DNA of 64,000 nucleotides, taken from NCBI GenBank assembly GCA_948144175.1, contig CANXME010000899.1:1-64000 (forward strand). Reading direction: 5' to 3'. The notes under the pieces were generated by a model that was given only the letters and a program-made list of their open reading frames with translations, was not told the DNA's origin and searched no databases. Shown piece by piece: positions 31,487-46,379 of the stretch. This DNA comes from Closterium sp. NIES-65. Its lineage: Eukaryota; Streptophyta; Zygnematophyceae; Desmidiales; Closteriaceae. The translations under genes were made by a program, and so were the position numbers. The first letter of the stretch is position 1. Each line of letters starts with the position of its first letter.

Positions 31487-34400
31487 ATTTTGGACACGCT
31501 AGGCCCTTGTTCTTGCAATTTGAGATGCTAGGCCCTTGTTCTTGCAATTTTGCACACGCTAGGCCCTTGTTCTTGCAATTTTGCACACGCTAGGCCCTTG
31601 TTCTTGCAATTTTGCACACGCTAGGCCCTTGTTCTTGCAATTTTGCACACGCTAGGCCCTTGTTCGTGCAATTTTGCACACGCTAGGCCCTTGTTCTTGC
31701 AATTTTGCACACGCTAGGCCCTTGTTCTTGCAATTTTGCACACGCTAGGCCCTTGTTCTTGCAATTTTGCACACGCTAGGCCCTTGTTCTTGCAATTTTT
31801 CACACGCTAGGCCCTTGTTCTTGCTATTTTGCACACGCTAGACCCTTGTTATTGCAATTTTGCACAAGCTAAGCCTTTGTTCTTGCTATTTTGCACACGC
31901 TAGGCCCTTGTTCTTGCAATTTTGCACACGCTAGGCCCTTGTTCTTGCAATTTTGCACACGCTAGGCCCTTGTTCTTGCAATTTTGCACACGCTAGGCCC
32001 TTGTTCTTGCTAATTTGCACACGCTAGACCCTTGTTCTTGCAATTTTGCACAAGCTAGGCCCTTGTTCTTGCAGTTTTTTCACACGCTAGGCCCTTGTTC
32101 TTGCAATTTTGCACACGCTAGGCCCTTGTTCTTGCAATTTTGCACACGCTAGGCCCTTGTTCTTGCAATTTTGCACACGCTAGGCCCTTCTTCTTGCAAT
32201 TTTGCACACGCTATGCCCTTGTTCTTGCAATTTTCCATACGCTAGGCCCTTGTTCGTGCAATTTTGCACACGCTAGGCCCTTGTTCTTGCAATTTTCACA
32301 CGCTAGGCCCTTGTTCTTGCAACTTTGCACTCGCTAGGCCCTTGTTCTTGCAATTTTGCACACGCTAGGCCCTTGTTCTTGCAATTTTGCACACGCTAGG
32401 CCCTTGTTCTTGCAATTTTGCACACGCTAGGCCCTTGGTCTTGCTATTTTGCACACGCTAGACCCTTGTTCTTGCAATTTTGCACACGCTATGCCCTTGT
32501 TCTTGCTATTTTGCACACGCTAGGCCCTTGTTCTTGCAATTTTGCACACGCTAGGCCCTTGTTCTTGCAATTTTGCACCCGCTAGGCCCTTGTTCTTGCA
32601 ATTTTGCACACGCTAGGCCGTTGTTCTTGCAATTTTGCACACACTAGGCCCTTGTTCTTGCAATTTTGCACACGCTAGGCCCTTGTTGGTGCAATTTTGC
32701 ACACGCTAGGCCCTTGTTCTTGCAATTTTTCACACGCTAGGCACTTGTTCTTGCAATTTTGCACACGCTAGTCTCTTGTCCTTTCTATTTTGCACACGCT
32801 AGACCCTTGTTCTTGCAATTTTGCACACGCTAGGCCCTTGTTCTTGCAACTTTGCACTCGCTAGGCCCTTGTTCCTGCAATTTTGCACACGCTAGGCCCT
32901 TGTTCTTGCAATTTTGCACACGCTAGGCCCTTGTTCTTGCTTCTTTGCACATGCTAGACCCTTGTTCTTGCAATTTTGTACACGCAATGCCCTTGTTCTT
33001 GCTATTTTGCACACGCTAGACCCTTGTTCTTGCAATTTTGCACACGCTAGGCCCTTGTTCTTGCTAATTTGCACACGCTAGACCCTTGTTCTTGCAATTT
33101 TGCACAAGCTAGGCCCTTGTTCTTGCAGTTTTTTCACACGCTAGGCCCTTGTTCTTGCAATTTTGCACACGCTAGGCCCTTGTTCTTGCAATTTTGCACA
33201 CGCTAGGCCCTTGTTCTTGCAATTTTGCACACGCTAGGCTCTTGGTCTTGCTATTTTGCACACGCTAGACCCTTGTTTTTGCAATTTTGCACACGCTATG
33301 CCCTTGTTCTTGCTATTTTGCACACGCTAGGCCCTTGTTCTTGCAATTTTGCACACGCTAGGCCCTTGTTCTTGCAATTTTGCACCCGCTAGGCCCTTGT
33401 TCTTGCAATTATGCACAAGCTAGGCCGTTGTTCTTGCAATTTTGCACACACTAGGCCCTTGTTCTTGCAATTTTGCACACGCTAGGCCCTTGTTGGTGCA
33501 ATTTTGCACACGCTAGGCCCTTGTTCTTGCAATTTTGCACACGCTAGGCACTTGTTCTTGCAATTTTGCACACGCTAGTCCCTTGTCCTTTCTATTTTGC
33601 ACACGCTAGACCCTTGTTCTTGCAATTTTGCACACGCTAGGCCCTTGTTCTTGCAACTTTGCACTCGCTAGGCCCTTGTTCCTGCAAGTTTGCACATGCT
33701 AGGCCCTTGTTCTTGCAATTTTGCACACGCTAGGCCCTTGTTCTTGCTTTTTTACACATGCTAGACCCTTGTTCTTGCAATTTTGCACACGCTATGCCCT
33801 TGTTCTTGCTATTTTGCACACGCTAGACCCTTGTTCTTGCAATTTTGCACACGCAAAGCCCTTGTTCTTGCAATTTTGCACACGCTAGGCCCTTATTCTT
33901 GCAATTTTGCACACGCTAGGCCCTTGTTCTTGCTATCTTGCACACAATAGACCCTTGTTATTGCAGTTTTGCACACGCTAGGCCCTTGTTCTTGCTATTT
34001 TGCACACGCTAGGCCCTTGTTCTTGTTGTTTAGCACACGCTAGGCCCTTGTTCTTGCAATTTTGCACACGCTAGGCCCTTGTTCTTGCAATTTTGCACAC
34101 GCTAGGCCCTTGTTCTTGCAATTTTGCACACGCTAGGCCCTTGTTCTTGCAATTTTGCACATGCTAGGCCCTTGTTCTTGCAATTTTGCACACGCTAGGC
34201 CCTTGTTCTTGCAATTTTGCACACGCGATGCCCTTGTTCTTGCAATTTTGCATACGCTAGGCCCTTGTTTGTGCAATTTTGCACACGCTAGGCCCCTGTT
34301 CTTGCAATTTTGCACACGCTAGGCCCTTGTTCTTGCAATTTTGCACACGCTAGGCCCTTGTTCTTGCAATTTTGCACACGCTAGGCCCTTGTTCTTGCAA

Positions 34401-37400
34401 TTTTGCACACGCTAGGCCCTTGTTCTTGCAATTTTGCACACGCTAGGCCCTTGTTCGTGCGATTTTGCACACGCTAGGCCCTTGTTCTTGCAATTTTGCA
34501 CACGCTAGGCCCTTGTTCTTGCAATTTTGCACACGCTAGGCCCTTGTTCTTGCAATTTTGCACACGCTAGGCCCTTGTTCTTGCAATTTTGCACACGCTA
34601 GGCTCTTGTTCTTGCTATTTTGCACACGCTAGACCCTTGTTATTGCAATTTTGCACAAGCTAAGCCTTTGTTCTTGCTATTATGCACACGCTAGGCCCTT
34701 GTTCTTGCAATTTTGCACACGCTAGGCCTTTGTTCTTGCAATTTTGCACACGCTAGGCCCTTGTTCTTGCAATTTTGCACACGCTAGGCCCTTGTTCTTG
34801 CTAATTTGCACACGCTAGACCCTTGTTCTTGCAATTTTGCACAAGCTAGGCCCTTGTTCTTGCAGTTCTTTCACACGCTAGGCCCTTGTTCTTGCAATTT
34901 TGCACACGCTAGGCCCTTGTTCTTGCAATTTTGGACACGCTAGGCCCTTGTTCTTGCAATTTTGCACACGCTAGGCCCTTGTTCTTGCAATTTTGCACAC
35001 GCTAGGCCCTTGTTCTTGCAATTTTGCACACGCTATGCCCTTGTTCTTGCAATTTTGCATACGCTAGGCCCTTGTTTGTGCAATTTTGCACACGCTAGGC
35101 CTTTGTTCTTGCAATTTTGCACACGCTAGGCCCTTGTTCTTGCAATTTTGCACACGCTAGGCCCTTGTTCTTGCAATTTTGGACACGCTAGGCCCTTGTT
35201 CTTGCAATTTTGCACACGCTAGGCCCTTGTTCTTGCAATTTTGCACACGCTAGGCCCTTGTTCTTGCAATTTTGCACATGCTAGGCCCTTGTTCTTGCTA
35301 ATTTTGCACACGCTAGGCCCTTGTTCTTGCAATTTTGGACACGCTAGGCCCTTGTTCTTGCAATTTTGCACACGCTAGGCCCTTGTTCTTGCAATTTTGG
35401 ACACGCTAGGCCCTTGTTCTTGCAATTTTGCACACGCTAGGCCCTTGTTCTTGCAATTTTGCACACGCTAGGCCCTTGTTCTTGCAATTTTGCACACGCT
35501 ATGCCCTTGTTCTTGCAATTTTGCATACGCTAGGCCCTTGTTTGTGCAATTTTGCACATGCTAGGCCTTTGTTCTTGCAATTTTGCACACGCTAGGCCCT
35601 TGTTCTTGCAATTTTGCACACGCTAGGCCCTTGTTCTTGCAATTTTGGACACGCTAGGCCCTTGTTCTTGCAATTTTGCACACGCTAGGCCCTTGTTCTT
35701 GCAATTTTGCACACGCTAGGCCCTTGTTCTTGCAATTTTGCACACGCTATGCCCTTGTTCTTGCAATTTTGCATACGCTAGGCCCTTGTTTGTGCAATTT
35801 TGCACACGCTAGGCCCCTGTTGTTGCAATTTTGCACACGCTAGGCCCTTGTTCTTGCAATTTTGCACACGCTAGGCCCTTGTTCTTGCAATTTTGCACAC
35901 GCTAGGCCCTTGTTCTTGCAATTTTGCACACGCTAGGCCCTTGTTCTTGCAATTTTGCACACGCTAGGCCCTTGTTCTTGCAATTTTGCACACGCTAGGC
36001 CCTTGTTCTTGCTATTTTGCACACGCTAGACCCTTGTTATTGCAATTTTGCACAAGCTAAGCCTTTGTTCTTGCTATTTTGCACACGCTAGGCCCTTGTT
36101 CTTGCAATTTTGCACACGCTAGGCCTTTGTTCTTGCAATTTTGCACACGCTAGGCCCTTGTTCTTGCAATTTTGCACACGCTAGGCCCTTGTTCTTGCTA
36201 ATTTGCACACGCTAGACCCTTGTTATTGCAATTTTGCACAAGCTAAGCCTTTGTTCTTGCTATTTTGCACACGCTAGGCCCTTGTTCTTGCAATTTTGCG
36301 CACGCTAGGCCTTTCTTCTTGCAATTTTGCACACGCTAGGCCCTTGTTCTTGCAATTTTGCACACGCTAGGCCCTTGTTCTTGCTAACTTGCACACGCTA
36401 GACCCTTGTTCTTGCAATTTTGCACAAGCTAGGCCCTTGTTCTTGCAGTTTTTTCACACGCTAGGCCCTTGTTCTTGCAATTTTGCACACGCTAGGCCCT
36501 TGTTCTTGCAATTTTGCACACGCTAGGCCCTTGTTCTTGCAATTTTGCACACGCTAGGCCCTTGTTCTTGCAATTTTGCACACGCTAGGCCCTTGTTCTT
36601 GCAATTTTGCACACGCTAGGCCCTTGTTCTTGCAATTTGGCACACGCTAGGCCCTTGTTCTTGCAATTTTGCACACGCTAGGCCCTTGTTCTTGCAATTT
36701 TGCACACGCTATGCCCTTGTTCTTGCAATTTTGCATACGCTAGGCCCTTGTTTGTGCAATTTTGCACACGCTAGGCCTTTGTTCTTGCAATTCTGCACAC
36801 GCTAGGCCCTTGTTCTTGCAATTTTGCACACGCTAGGCCCTTGTTCTTGCAATTTTGCACACGCTAGGCCCTTGTTCTTGCAATTTTGCACACGCTAGGC
36901 CCTTGTTCTGGCAATTTTGCACACGCTAGGCCCTTGTTCGTGCAATTTAGCACACGCTAGGCCCTTGTTCTTGCAATTTTGCACATGCTAGGCCCTTGTT
37001 CTTGCAATTTTGCACACGCTAGGCCCTTGTTCTTGCAATTTTGCACACGCTATGCCCTTGGTCTTGCAATTTTGCATACGCTAGGCCCTTGTTTGTGCAA
37101 TTTTGCACACGCTAGGCCCCTGTTGTTGCAATTTTGCACACGCTAGGCCCTTGTTCTTGCAATTTTGCACACGCTAGGCCCTTGTTCTTGCAATTTTGCA
37201 CACGCTAGGCCCTTGTTCTTGCAATTTTGCACACGCTAGGCCCTTGTTCTTGCAATTTTGCACACGCTAGGCCCTTGTTCGTGCAATTTTGCACACGCTA
37301 GGCCCTTGTTCTTGCAATTTTGCACACGCTAGGCCCTTGTTCTTGCAATTTTGCACACGCTAGGCCCTTGTTCTTGCAATTTTGCACACGCTAGGCCCTT

Positions 37401-40400
37401 GTTCTTGCAATTTTGCACACGCTAGGCCCTTGTTCTTGCTATTTTGCACACGCTAGACCCTTGTTATTGCAATTTTGCACAAGCTAAGCCTTTGTTCTTG
37501 CTATTTTGCACACGCTAGGCCCTTGTTCTTGCAATTTTGCACACGCTAGGCCCTTGTTCTTGCAATTTTGCACACGCTAGGCCCTTGTTCTTGCAATTTT
37601 GCACACGCTAGGCCCTTGTTCTTGCTAATTTGCACACGCTAGACCCTTGTTCTTGCAATTTTGCACAAGCTAGGCCCTTGTTCTTGCAGTTTTTTCACAC
37701 GCTAGGCCCTTGTTCTTGCAATTTTGCACACGCTAGGCCCTTGTTCTTGCAATTTTGCACACGCTAGGCCCTTGTTCTTGCAATTTTGCACACGCTAGGC
37801 CCTTCTTCTTGCAATTTTGCACACGCTATGCCCTTGTTCTTGCAATTTTCCATAAGCTAGGCCCTTGTTCGTGCAATTTTGCACACGCTAGGCCCTTGTT
37901 CTTGCAATTTTGCACACGCTAGGCCCTTGTTCTTGCAATTTTGCACACGCTAGGCCCTTGTTCTTGCAAGTTTGCACACGCTAGGCCCTTGTTCTTGCAA
38001 TTTTGCACACGCTAGGCCCTTGTTCTTGCAATTTTGCACACGCTAGGCCCTTGTTCTTGCTATTTTGCACACGCTAGACCCTTGTTATTGCAATTTTGCA
38101 CAAGCTAAGCCTTTGTTCTTGCTATTTTGCACACGCTAGGCCCTTGTTCTTGCAATTTTGCACACGCTAGGCCCTTGTTCCTTGCTATTTTGCACACGCT
38201 AGACCCTTGTTCTTGCAATTTTGCACACGCTATGCCCTTGTTCTTGCTATTTTGCACACGCAAGGCCCTTGTTCTTGCAATTTTGCACACGCTATGCCCT
38301 TGTTCTTGCAATTTTGCACACGCTAGGCCCTTGTTCTTGCAATTTTGCACACGCTAGGCCCTTGTTCGTGCAATTTTGCACACGCTAGGCCCTTGTTCTT
38401 GCAATTTTGCACACGCTAGGCCCTTGTTCTTGCAAGTTTGCACACGCAAGGCCCTTGTTCTTGCAATTTTGCACACGCTAGGCCCTTGTTCTTGCAATTT
38501 TGCACACGCTAGGCCCTTGTTCTTGCTATTTTGCACAAGCTAGACCCTTGTTCTTGCAATTTTGCACAAGCTAAGCCCTTGTTCTTGCTATTTTGCACAC
38601 GCTAGGCCCTTGTTCTCGTAATTTTGCACACGCTAGGCCTTTGTTCTTGCAATTTTGCACACGCTAGGCCCTTGTTCTTGCAATTTTGCACACGCTAGGC
38701 CCTTGTTCTTGCTAATTTGCACACGCTAGGCCCTTGTTCTTGCAATTTTGCACAAGCTAGGCCCTTGTTCTTGCAGTTTTTTCACACGCTAGGCCCTTGT
38801 TCTTGCAATTTTGCACACGCTAGGCCCTTGTTCTTGCAATTTTGCACACGCTAGGCCCTTGTTCTTGCTTTTTTGCACATGCTAGACCCTTGTTCTTGCA
38901 ATTTTGCACACGCTATGCCCTTGTTCTTGCTATTTTGCACACGCTAGACCCTTGTTCTTGCAATTTTGCACACGCTAAGCCCTTGTTCTTGCAATTTTGC
39001 ACACGCTAGGCCCTTATTCTTGCAATTTTGCACACGCTAGGCCCTTGTTCTTGCTATTTTGCACACAATAGACCCTTGTTATTGCAGTTTTGCACACGCT
39101 AGGCCCTTGTTCTTGCTATTTTGCACACGCTAGGCCCTTGTTCTTGTTGTTTAGCACACGCTAGGCCCTTGTTCTTGCAATTTTGCACACGCTAAGCCCT
39201 TGTTCTTGCAATTTTGCACACGCTAGGCCCTTGTTCTTGCAATTTTGCACACGCTAGGCCCTTGTTCTTGCAATTTTGCACATGCTAGGCCCTTGTTCTT
39301 GCAATTTTGCACACGCTAGGCCCTTGTTCTTGCAATTTTGCACACGCTAGGCCCTTGGTCTTGCAATTTTGCATACGCTAGGCCCTTGTTTGTGCAATTT
39401 TGCACACGCTAGGCCCCTGTTGTTGCAATTTTGCACACGCTAGGCCCTTGTTCTTGCAATTTTGCACACGCTAGGCCCTTGTTCTTGCAATTTTGCACAC
39501 GCTAGGCCCTTGTTCTTGCAATTTTGCACACGCTAGGCCCTTGTTCTTGCAATTTTGCACACGCTAGGCCCTTGTTCGTGCAATTTTGCACACGCTAGGC
39601 CCTTGTTCTTGCAATTTTGCACACGCTAGGCCCTTGTTCTTGCAATTTTGCACACGCTAGGCCCTTGTTCTTGCAATTTTGCACACGCTAGGCCCTTGTT
39701 CGTGCAATTTTGCACACGCTAGGCCCTTGTTCTTGCAATTTTGCACACGCTAGGCCCTTGTTTCTTGCAATTTTGCACACGCTAGGCCCTTGTTCTTGCA
39801 ATTTTGCACACGCTAGGCCCTTGTTCTTGCAATTTTGCACACGCTAGGCCCTTGTTCTTGCAATTTTGCACACGCTAGGCCCTTGTTCTTGCTATTTTGC
39901 ACACGCTAGACCCTTGTTATTGCAATTTTGCACAAGCTAAGCCTTTGTTCTTGCTATTTTGCACACGCTAGGCCCTTGTTCTTGCAATTTTGCACACGCT
40001 AGGCCCTTGTTCTTGCAATTTTGCACACGCTAGGCCCTTGTTCTTGCAATTTTGCACACGCTAGGCCCTTGTTCTTGCTAATTTGCACACGCTAGACCCT
40101 TGTTCTTGCAATTTTGCACAAGCTAGGCCCTTGTTCTTGCAGTTTTTTTCACACGCTAGGCCCTTGTTCTTGCAATTTTGCACACGCTAGGCCCTTGTTC
40201 TTGCAATTTTGCACACGCTAGGCCCTTGTTCTTGCAATTTTGCACACGCTAGGCCCTTCTTCTTGCAATTTTGCACACGCTATGCCCTTGTTCTTGCAAT
40301 TTTCCATACGCTAGGCCCTTGTTCGTGCAATTTTGCACACGCTAGGCCCTTGTTCTTGCAATTTTGCACACGCTAGGCCCTTGTTCTTGCAATTTTGCAC

Positions 40401-43400
40401 ACGCTAGGCCCTTGTTCTTGCAAGTTTGCACACGCTAGGCCCTTGTTCTTGCAATTTTGCACACGCTAGGCCCTTGTTCTTGCTATTTTGCACACGCTAG
40501 ACCCTTGTTCTTGCAATTTTGCACACGCTATGCCCTTGTTCTTGCTATTTTGCACACGCTAGGCCCTTGTTCTTGCAATTTTGCACACGCTATGCCCTTG
40601 TTCTTGCAATTTTGCACACGCTAGGCCCTTGTTCTTGCAATTTTGCACACGCTAGGCCCTTGTTCGTGCAATTTTGCACACGCTAGGCCCTTGTTCTTGC
40701 AATTTTGCACACGCTAGGCCCTTGTTCTTGCAAGTTTGCACACGCAAGGCCCTTGTTCTTGCAATTTTGCACACGCTAGGCCCTTGTTCTTGCAATTTTG
40801 CACACGCTAGGCCCTTGTTCTTGCTATTTTGCACAAGCTAGACCCTTGTTCTTGCAATTTTGCACAAGCTAAGCCCTTGTTCTTGCTATTTTGCACACGC
40901 TAGGCCCTTGTTCTTGTAATTTTGCACACGCTAGGCCTTTGTTCTTGCAATTTTGCACACGCTAGGCCCTTGTTCTTGCAATTTTGCACACGCTAGGCCC
41001 TTGTTCTTGCTAATTTGCACACGCTAGGCCCTTGTTCTTGCAATTTTGCACAAGCTAGGCCCTGGTTCTTGCAGTTTTTTCACACGCTAGGCCCTTTTTC
41101 TTGCAATTTTGCACACGCTAGGCCCTTGTTCTTGCAATTTTGCACACGCTAGGCCCTTGTTCTTGCAATTTTGCAAATGCTAGGCCCTTGTTCTTGCAAT
41201 TTTGCACACGCTAGGCCCTTGTTCTTGCTATTTTGCACACAATAGACCCTTGTTCTTGCAATTTTGCACACGCTAGGCCCTTGTTCTTGCTATTTTGCAC
41301 ACGCTAGACCCTTGTTCTTGCAATTTTGCACACCCTAGGCCCTTGTTCTTGCTATTTTGCACACGCTAGGCCCTTGTTCTTGCAGTTTAGCACACGCTAG
41401 GCCATTGTTCTTGCAATTTTGCACACGCTAGGCCCTTGTTCTTGCAATTTTGCACACGCTAGGCCCTTGTTCTTGCTAATTTGCACACGCTAGGCCCTTG
41501 TTCTTGCAATTTTGCACAAGCTAGGCCCTTGTTCTTGCAGTTTTTTCACACGCTAGGCCCTTGTTCTTGCAATTTTGCACACGCTAGGCCCTTGTTCTTG
41601 CAATTTTGCACACGCTAGGCCCTTGTTCTTGCAATTTTGCACACGCTAGGCCCTTGTTCTTGCAATTTTGCACACGCTAGGCCCTTGTTCTTGCTATTTT
41701 GCACACGCTAGACCCTTGTTCTTGCAATTTTGCACACGCTAGGCCCTTGTTCTTGCTATTTTGCACACGCTAGGCCCTTGTTCTTGCAGTTTAGCACACG
41801 CTAGGCCATTGTTCTTGCAATTTTGCACACGCTAGGCCCTTGTTCTTGCAATTTTGCACACGCTAGGCCCTTGTTCGTGCAATTTTGCACACGCTAGGCC
41901 CTTGTTCTTGCAAGTTTGCACACGCAAGGCCCTTGTTCTTGCAGTTTTTTCACACGCTAGGCCCTTGTTCTTGCAATTTTGCACACGCTAGGCCCTTGTT
42001 CTTGCAATTTTGCACACGCTAGGCCCTTGTTCTTGCAATTTTGCACACGCTAGGCCCTTGTTCTTGCAATTTTGCACACGCTAGGCCCTTGTTCTTGCTA
42101 TTTTGCACACGCTAGACCCTTGTTCTTGCAATTTTGCACACGCTAGGCCCTTGTTCTTGCTATTTTGCACACGCTAGACCCTTGTTCTTGCAATTTTGCA
42201 CACGCTATGCCCTTGTTCTTGCTATTTTGCACACGCTAGGCCCTTGTTCTTGCAGTTTAGCACACGCTAGGCCATTGTTCTTGCAATTTTGCACACGCTA
42301 GGCCCTTGTTCTTGCAATTTTGCACACGCTAGGCCCTTGTTCGTGCAATTTTGCACAGGCTAGGCCCTTGTTCTTGCAATTTTGCACACGCTAGGCCCTT
42401 GTTCTTGCAATTTTGCACACGCTAGGCTCTTGTTCTTGCAATTTTGCACACGCTATGCCCTTGTTCTTGCAATTTTGCACACGCTAGGCCCTTGTTCTTG
42501 CTATTTTGCACACGCTAGACCCTTGTTCTTGCAATTTTGCACACGCTATGCCCTTGTTCTTGCTATTTTGCACACGCTAGGCCCTTGTTCTTGCAATTTT
42601 GCACACGCTATGCCCTTGTTCTTGCAATTATGCACACGCTAGGCCCTTGTTCTTGCAATTTTGCATACGCTAGGCCCTTGTTCGTGCAATTTTGCACACG
42701 CTAGGCCCTTGTTCTTGCAATTTTGCACACGCTAGGCCCTTGTTCTTGCAATTTTGCACACGCTAGGCCCTTGTTCTTGCAATTTTGCACACGCTAGGCC
42801 CTTGTTCTTGCAATTTTGCACACGCTAGGCCCTTGTTCTTGCTATTTTGCACACGCTAGACCCTTGTTCTTGCAATTTTGCACAAGCTAAGCCCTTGTTC
42901 TTGCTATTTTGCACACGCTAGGCCCTTGTTCTTGTAATTTTGCACACGCTAGGCCTTTGTTCTTGCAATTTTGCACACGCTAGGCCCTTGTTCTTGCAAT
43001 TTTGCACCAGCTAGGCCCTTGTTCTTGCTAATTTGCACACGCTAGACCCTTGTTCTTGCAATTTTGCACAAGCTAGGCCCTTGTTCTTGCAGTTTTTTCA
43101 CACGCTAGGCCCTTGTTCTTGCAATTTTGCACACGCTAGGCCCTTGTTCTTGCAATTTTGCACACGCTAGGCCCTTGTTCTTGCAATTTTGCACACGCTA
43201 GGCCCTTGTTCTTGCAATTTTGCACACGCTAGGCCCTTGTTCTTGCTATTTTGCACACGCTAGACCCTTGTTCTGGCAATTTTGCACACGCTAGGCCCTT
43301 GTTATTGCTATTTTGCACACGCTAGGCCCTTGTTCTTGCAGTTTAGCACACGCTAGGCCATTGTTCTTGCAATTTTGCACACGCTAGGCCCTTGTTCTTG

Positions 43401-43414
43401 CAATTTTGCACACG

Positions 43415-46050
43415 CTAGGCCCTTGTTCTTGCAATTTTGCACACGCTAGGCCCTTGTTCTTGCTATTTTGCACACGCTAGACCCTTGTTCTTGCAATTTT
43501 GCACACGCTAGGCCCTTGTTCTTGCTATTTTGCACACGCTAGGCCCTTGTTCTTGCAGTTTAGCACACGCTAGGCCATTGTTCTTGCACTTTTGCACACG
43601 CTAGGCCCTTGTTCTTGCAATTTTGCACACGCTAGGCCCTTGTTCTTGCAATTTTGCACACGCTAGGCCCTTGTTCTTGCAATTTTGCACACGCTAGGCC
43701 CTTTTTCTTGTAATTTTGCACACGCTAGGCCTTTGTTCTTGCAATTTTGCACACGCTAGGCCCTTGTTCTTGCAATTTTGCACCAGCTAGGCCCTTGTTC
43801 TTGCTAATTTGCACACGCTAGACCCTTGTTCTTGCAATTTTGCACAAGCTAGGCCCTTGTTCTTGCAGTTTTTTCACACGCTAGGCCCTTGTTCTTGCAA
43901 TTTTGCACACGCTAGGCCCTTGTTCTTGCAATTTTGCACACGCTAGGCCCTTGTTCTTGCAATTTTGCACACGCTAGGCCCTTGTTCTTGCAATTTTGCA
44001 CACGCTAGGCCCTTGTTCTTGCTATTTTGCACACGCTAGACCCTTGTTCTGGCAATTTTGCACACGCTAGGCCCTTGTTATTGCTATTTTGCACACGCTA
44101 GGCCCTTGTTCTTGCAGTTAAGCACACGCTAGGCCATTGTTCTTGCAATTTTGCACACGCTAGGCCCTTGTTCTTGCAATTTTGCACACGCTAGGCCCTT
44201 GTTCTTGCAATTTTGCACACGCTAGGCCCTTGTTCTTGCTATTTTGCACACGCTAGACCCTTGTTCTTGCAATTTTGCACACGCTAGGCCCTTGTTCTTG
44301 CTATTTTGCACACGCTAGGCCCTTGTTCTTGCAGTTTAGCACACGCTAGGCCATTGTTCTTGCACTTTTGCACACGCTAGGCCCTTGTTCTTGCAATTTT
44401 GCACACGCTAGGCCCTTGTTCTTGCAATTTTGCACACGCTAGGCCCTTGTTCTTGCAATTTTGCACACGCTAGGCCCTTGTTCTTGCAATTTTGCACACG
44501 CTAGGCCCTTGTTCTTGCAATTTTGCACACGCTATGCCCTTGTTCTTGCAATTTTGCATACGCTAGGCCCTTGTTTGTGCAATTTTGCACAAGCTAGGCC
44601 CTTGTTCTTGCAATTTTGCACACGCTAGGCCCTTGTTCTTGCAATTTTGCACACGCTAGGCCCTTGTTCTTGCAATTTTGCACACGGTAGGCCCTTGTTC
44701 TTGCAATTTTGCACACGCTAGGCCCTTGTTCTTGCTATTTTGCACACGCTAGACCCTTGTTCTTGCAATTTTGCACACGCTAGGCCCTTGTTCTTGCTAT
44801 TTTGCACACGCTAGGCCCTTGTTCTTGCAGTTTAGCACACGCTAGGCCATTGTTCTTGCACTTTTGCACACGCTAGGCCCTTGTTCTTGCAATTTTGCAC
44901 ACGCTAGGCCCTTGTTCTTGCAATTTTGCACACGCTAGGCCCTTGTTCTTGCAATTTTGCACACGCTAGGCCCTTTTTCTTGTAATTTTGCACACGCTAG
45001 GCCTTTGTTCTTGCAATTTTGCACACGCTAGGCCCTTGTTCTTGCAATTTTGCACCAGCTAGGCCCTTGTTCTTGCTAATTTGCACACGCTAGACCCTTG
45101 TTCTTGCAATTTTGCACAAGCTAGGCCCTTGTTCTTGCAGTTTTTTCACACGCTAGGCCCTTGTTCTTGCAATTTTGCACACGCTAGGCCCTTGTTCTTG
45201 CAATTTTGCACACGCTAGGCCCTTGTTCTTGCAATTTTGCACACGCTAGGCCCTTGTTCTTGCAATTTTGCACACGCTAGGCCCTTGTTCTTGCTATTTT
45301 GCACACGCTAGACCCTTGTTCTGGCAATTTTGCACACGCTAGGCCCTTGTTATTGCTATTTTGCACACGCTAGGCCCTTGTTCTTGCAGTTAAGCACACG
45401 CTAGGCCATTGTTCTTGCAATTTTGCACACGCTAGGCCCTTGTTCTTGCAATTTTGCACACGCTAGGCCCTTGTTCTTGCAATTTTGCACACGCTAGGCC
45501 CTTGTTCTTGCTATTTTGCACACGCTAGACCCTTGTTCTTGCAATTTTGCACACGCTAGGCCCTTGTTCTTGCTATTTTGCACACGCTAGGCCCTTGTTC
45601 TTGCAGTTTAGCACACGCTAGGCCATTGTTCTTGCACTTTTGCACACGCTAGGCCCTTGTTCTTGCAATTTTGCACACGCTAGGCCCTTGTTCTTGCAAT
45701 TTTGCACACGCTAGGCCCTTGTTCTTGCAATTTTGCACACGCTAGGCCCTTGTTCTTGCAATTTTGCACACGCTAGGCCCTTGTTCTTGCAATTTTGCAC
45801 ACGCTATGCCCTTGTTCTTGCAATTTTGCATACGCTAGGCCCTTGTTTGTGCAATTTTGCACAAGCTAGGCCCTTGTTCTTGCAATTTTGCACACGCTAG
45901 GCCCTTGTTCTTGCAATTTTGCACACGCTAGGCCCTTGTTCTTGCAATTTTGCACACGGTAGGCCCTTGTTCTTGCAATTTTGCACACGCTAGGCCCTTG
46001 TTCTTGCTATTTTGCACACGCTAGACCCTTGTTCTTGCAATTTTGCACAC
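43415..46050 (+). repeat. 1,272-bp segmental tandem duplication in the 31-bp array
   Basis: Rare variants recur at exactly 1,272 bp. TTGCACTTTTG is at 43,587 and 44,859, TTGTAATTTTG at 43,709 and 44,981, GTTAAGCACAC at 44,117 and 45,389, CACACGGTAGG at 44,681 and 45,953, and the 32-bp unit at 43,868 and 45,140. The size is 40 x 31 + 32. The copies part near 46,052, where GCTATGCCC and TTCTTCC appear in place of GCTAGGCCC and TTCTTGC. This is a young tandem duplication judged by shared private variants. Confidence 0.88.
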
Positions 46051-46379
46051 GCTATGCCCTTGTTCTTCCTATTTTGCACACGCTATGCCCTTGTTCTTGC
46101 AATTTTGCACACGCTAGGCCCTTGTTCTTGCAATTTTGCACACGCTAGGCCCTTGTTCGTGCAATTTTGCACACGCTAGGCCCTTGTTCTTGCAATTTTG
46201 CACACGCTAGGCCCTTGTTCTTGCAATTTTGCACACGCTATGCCCTTGTTCTTGCAATTTTGCACACGCTAGGCCCTTGCTCTTGCAATTTTGCACACGC
46301 TAGGCCCTTGTTCTTGCTATTTTGCACACGCTAGACCCTTGTTCTTGCAATTTTGCACAAGCTAAGCCCTTGTTCTTGC

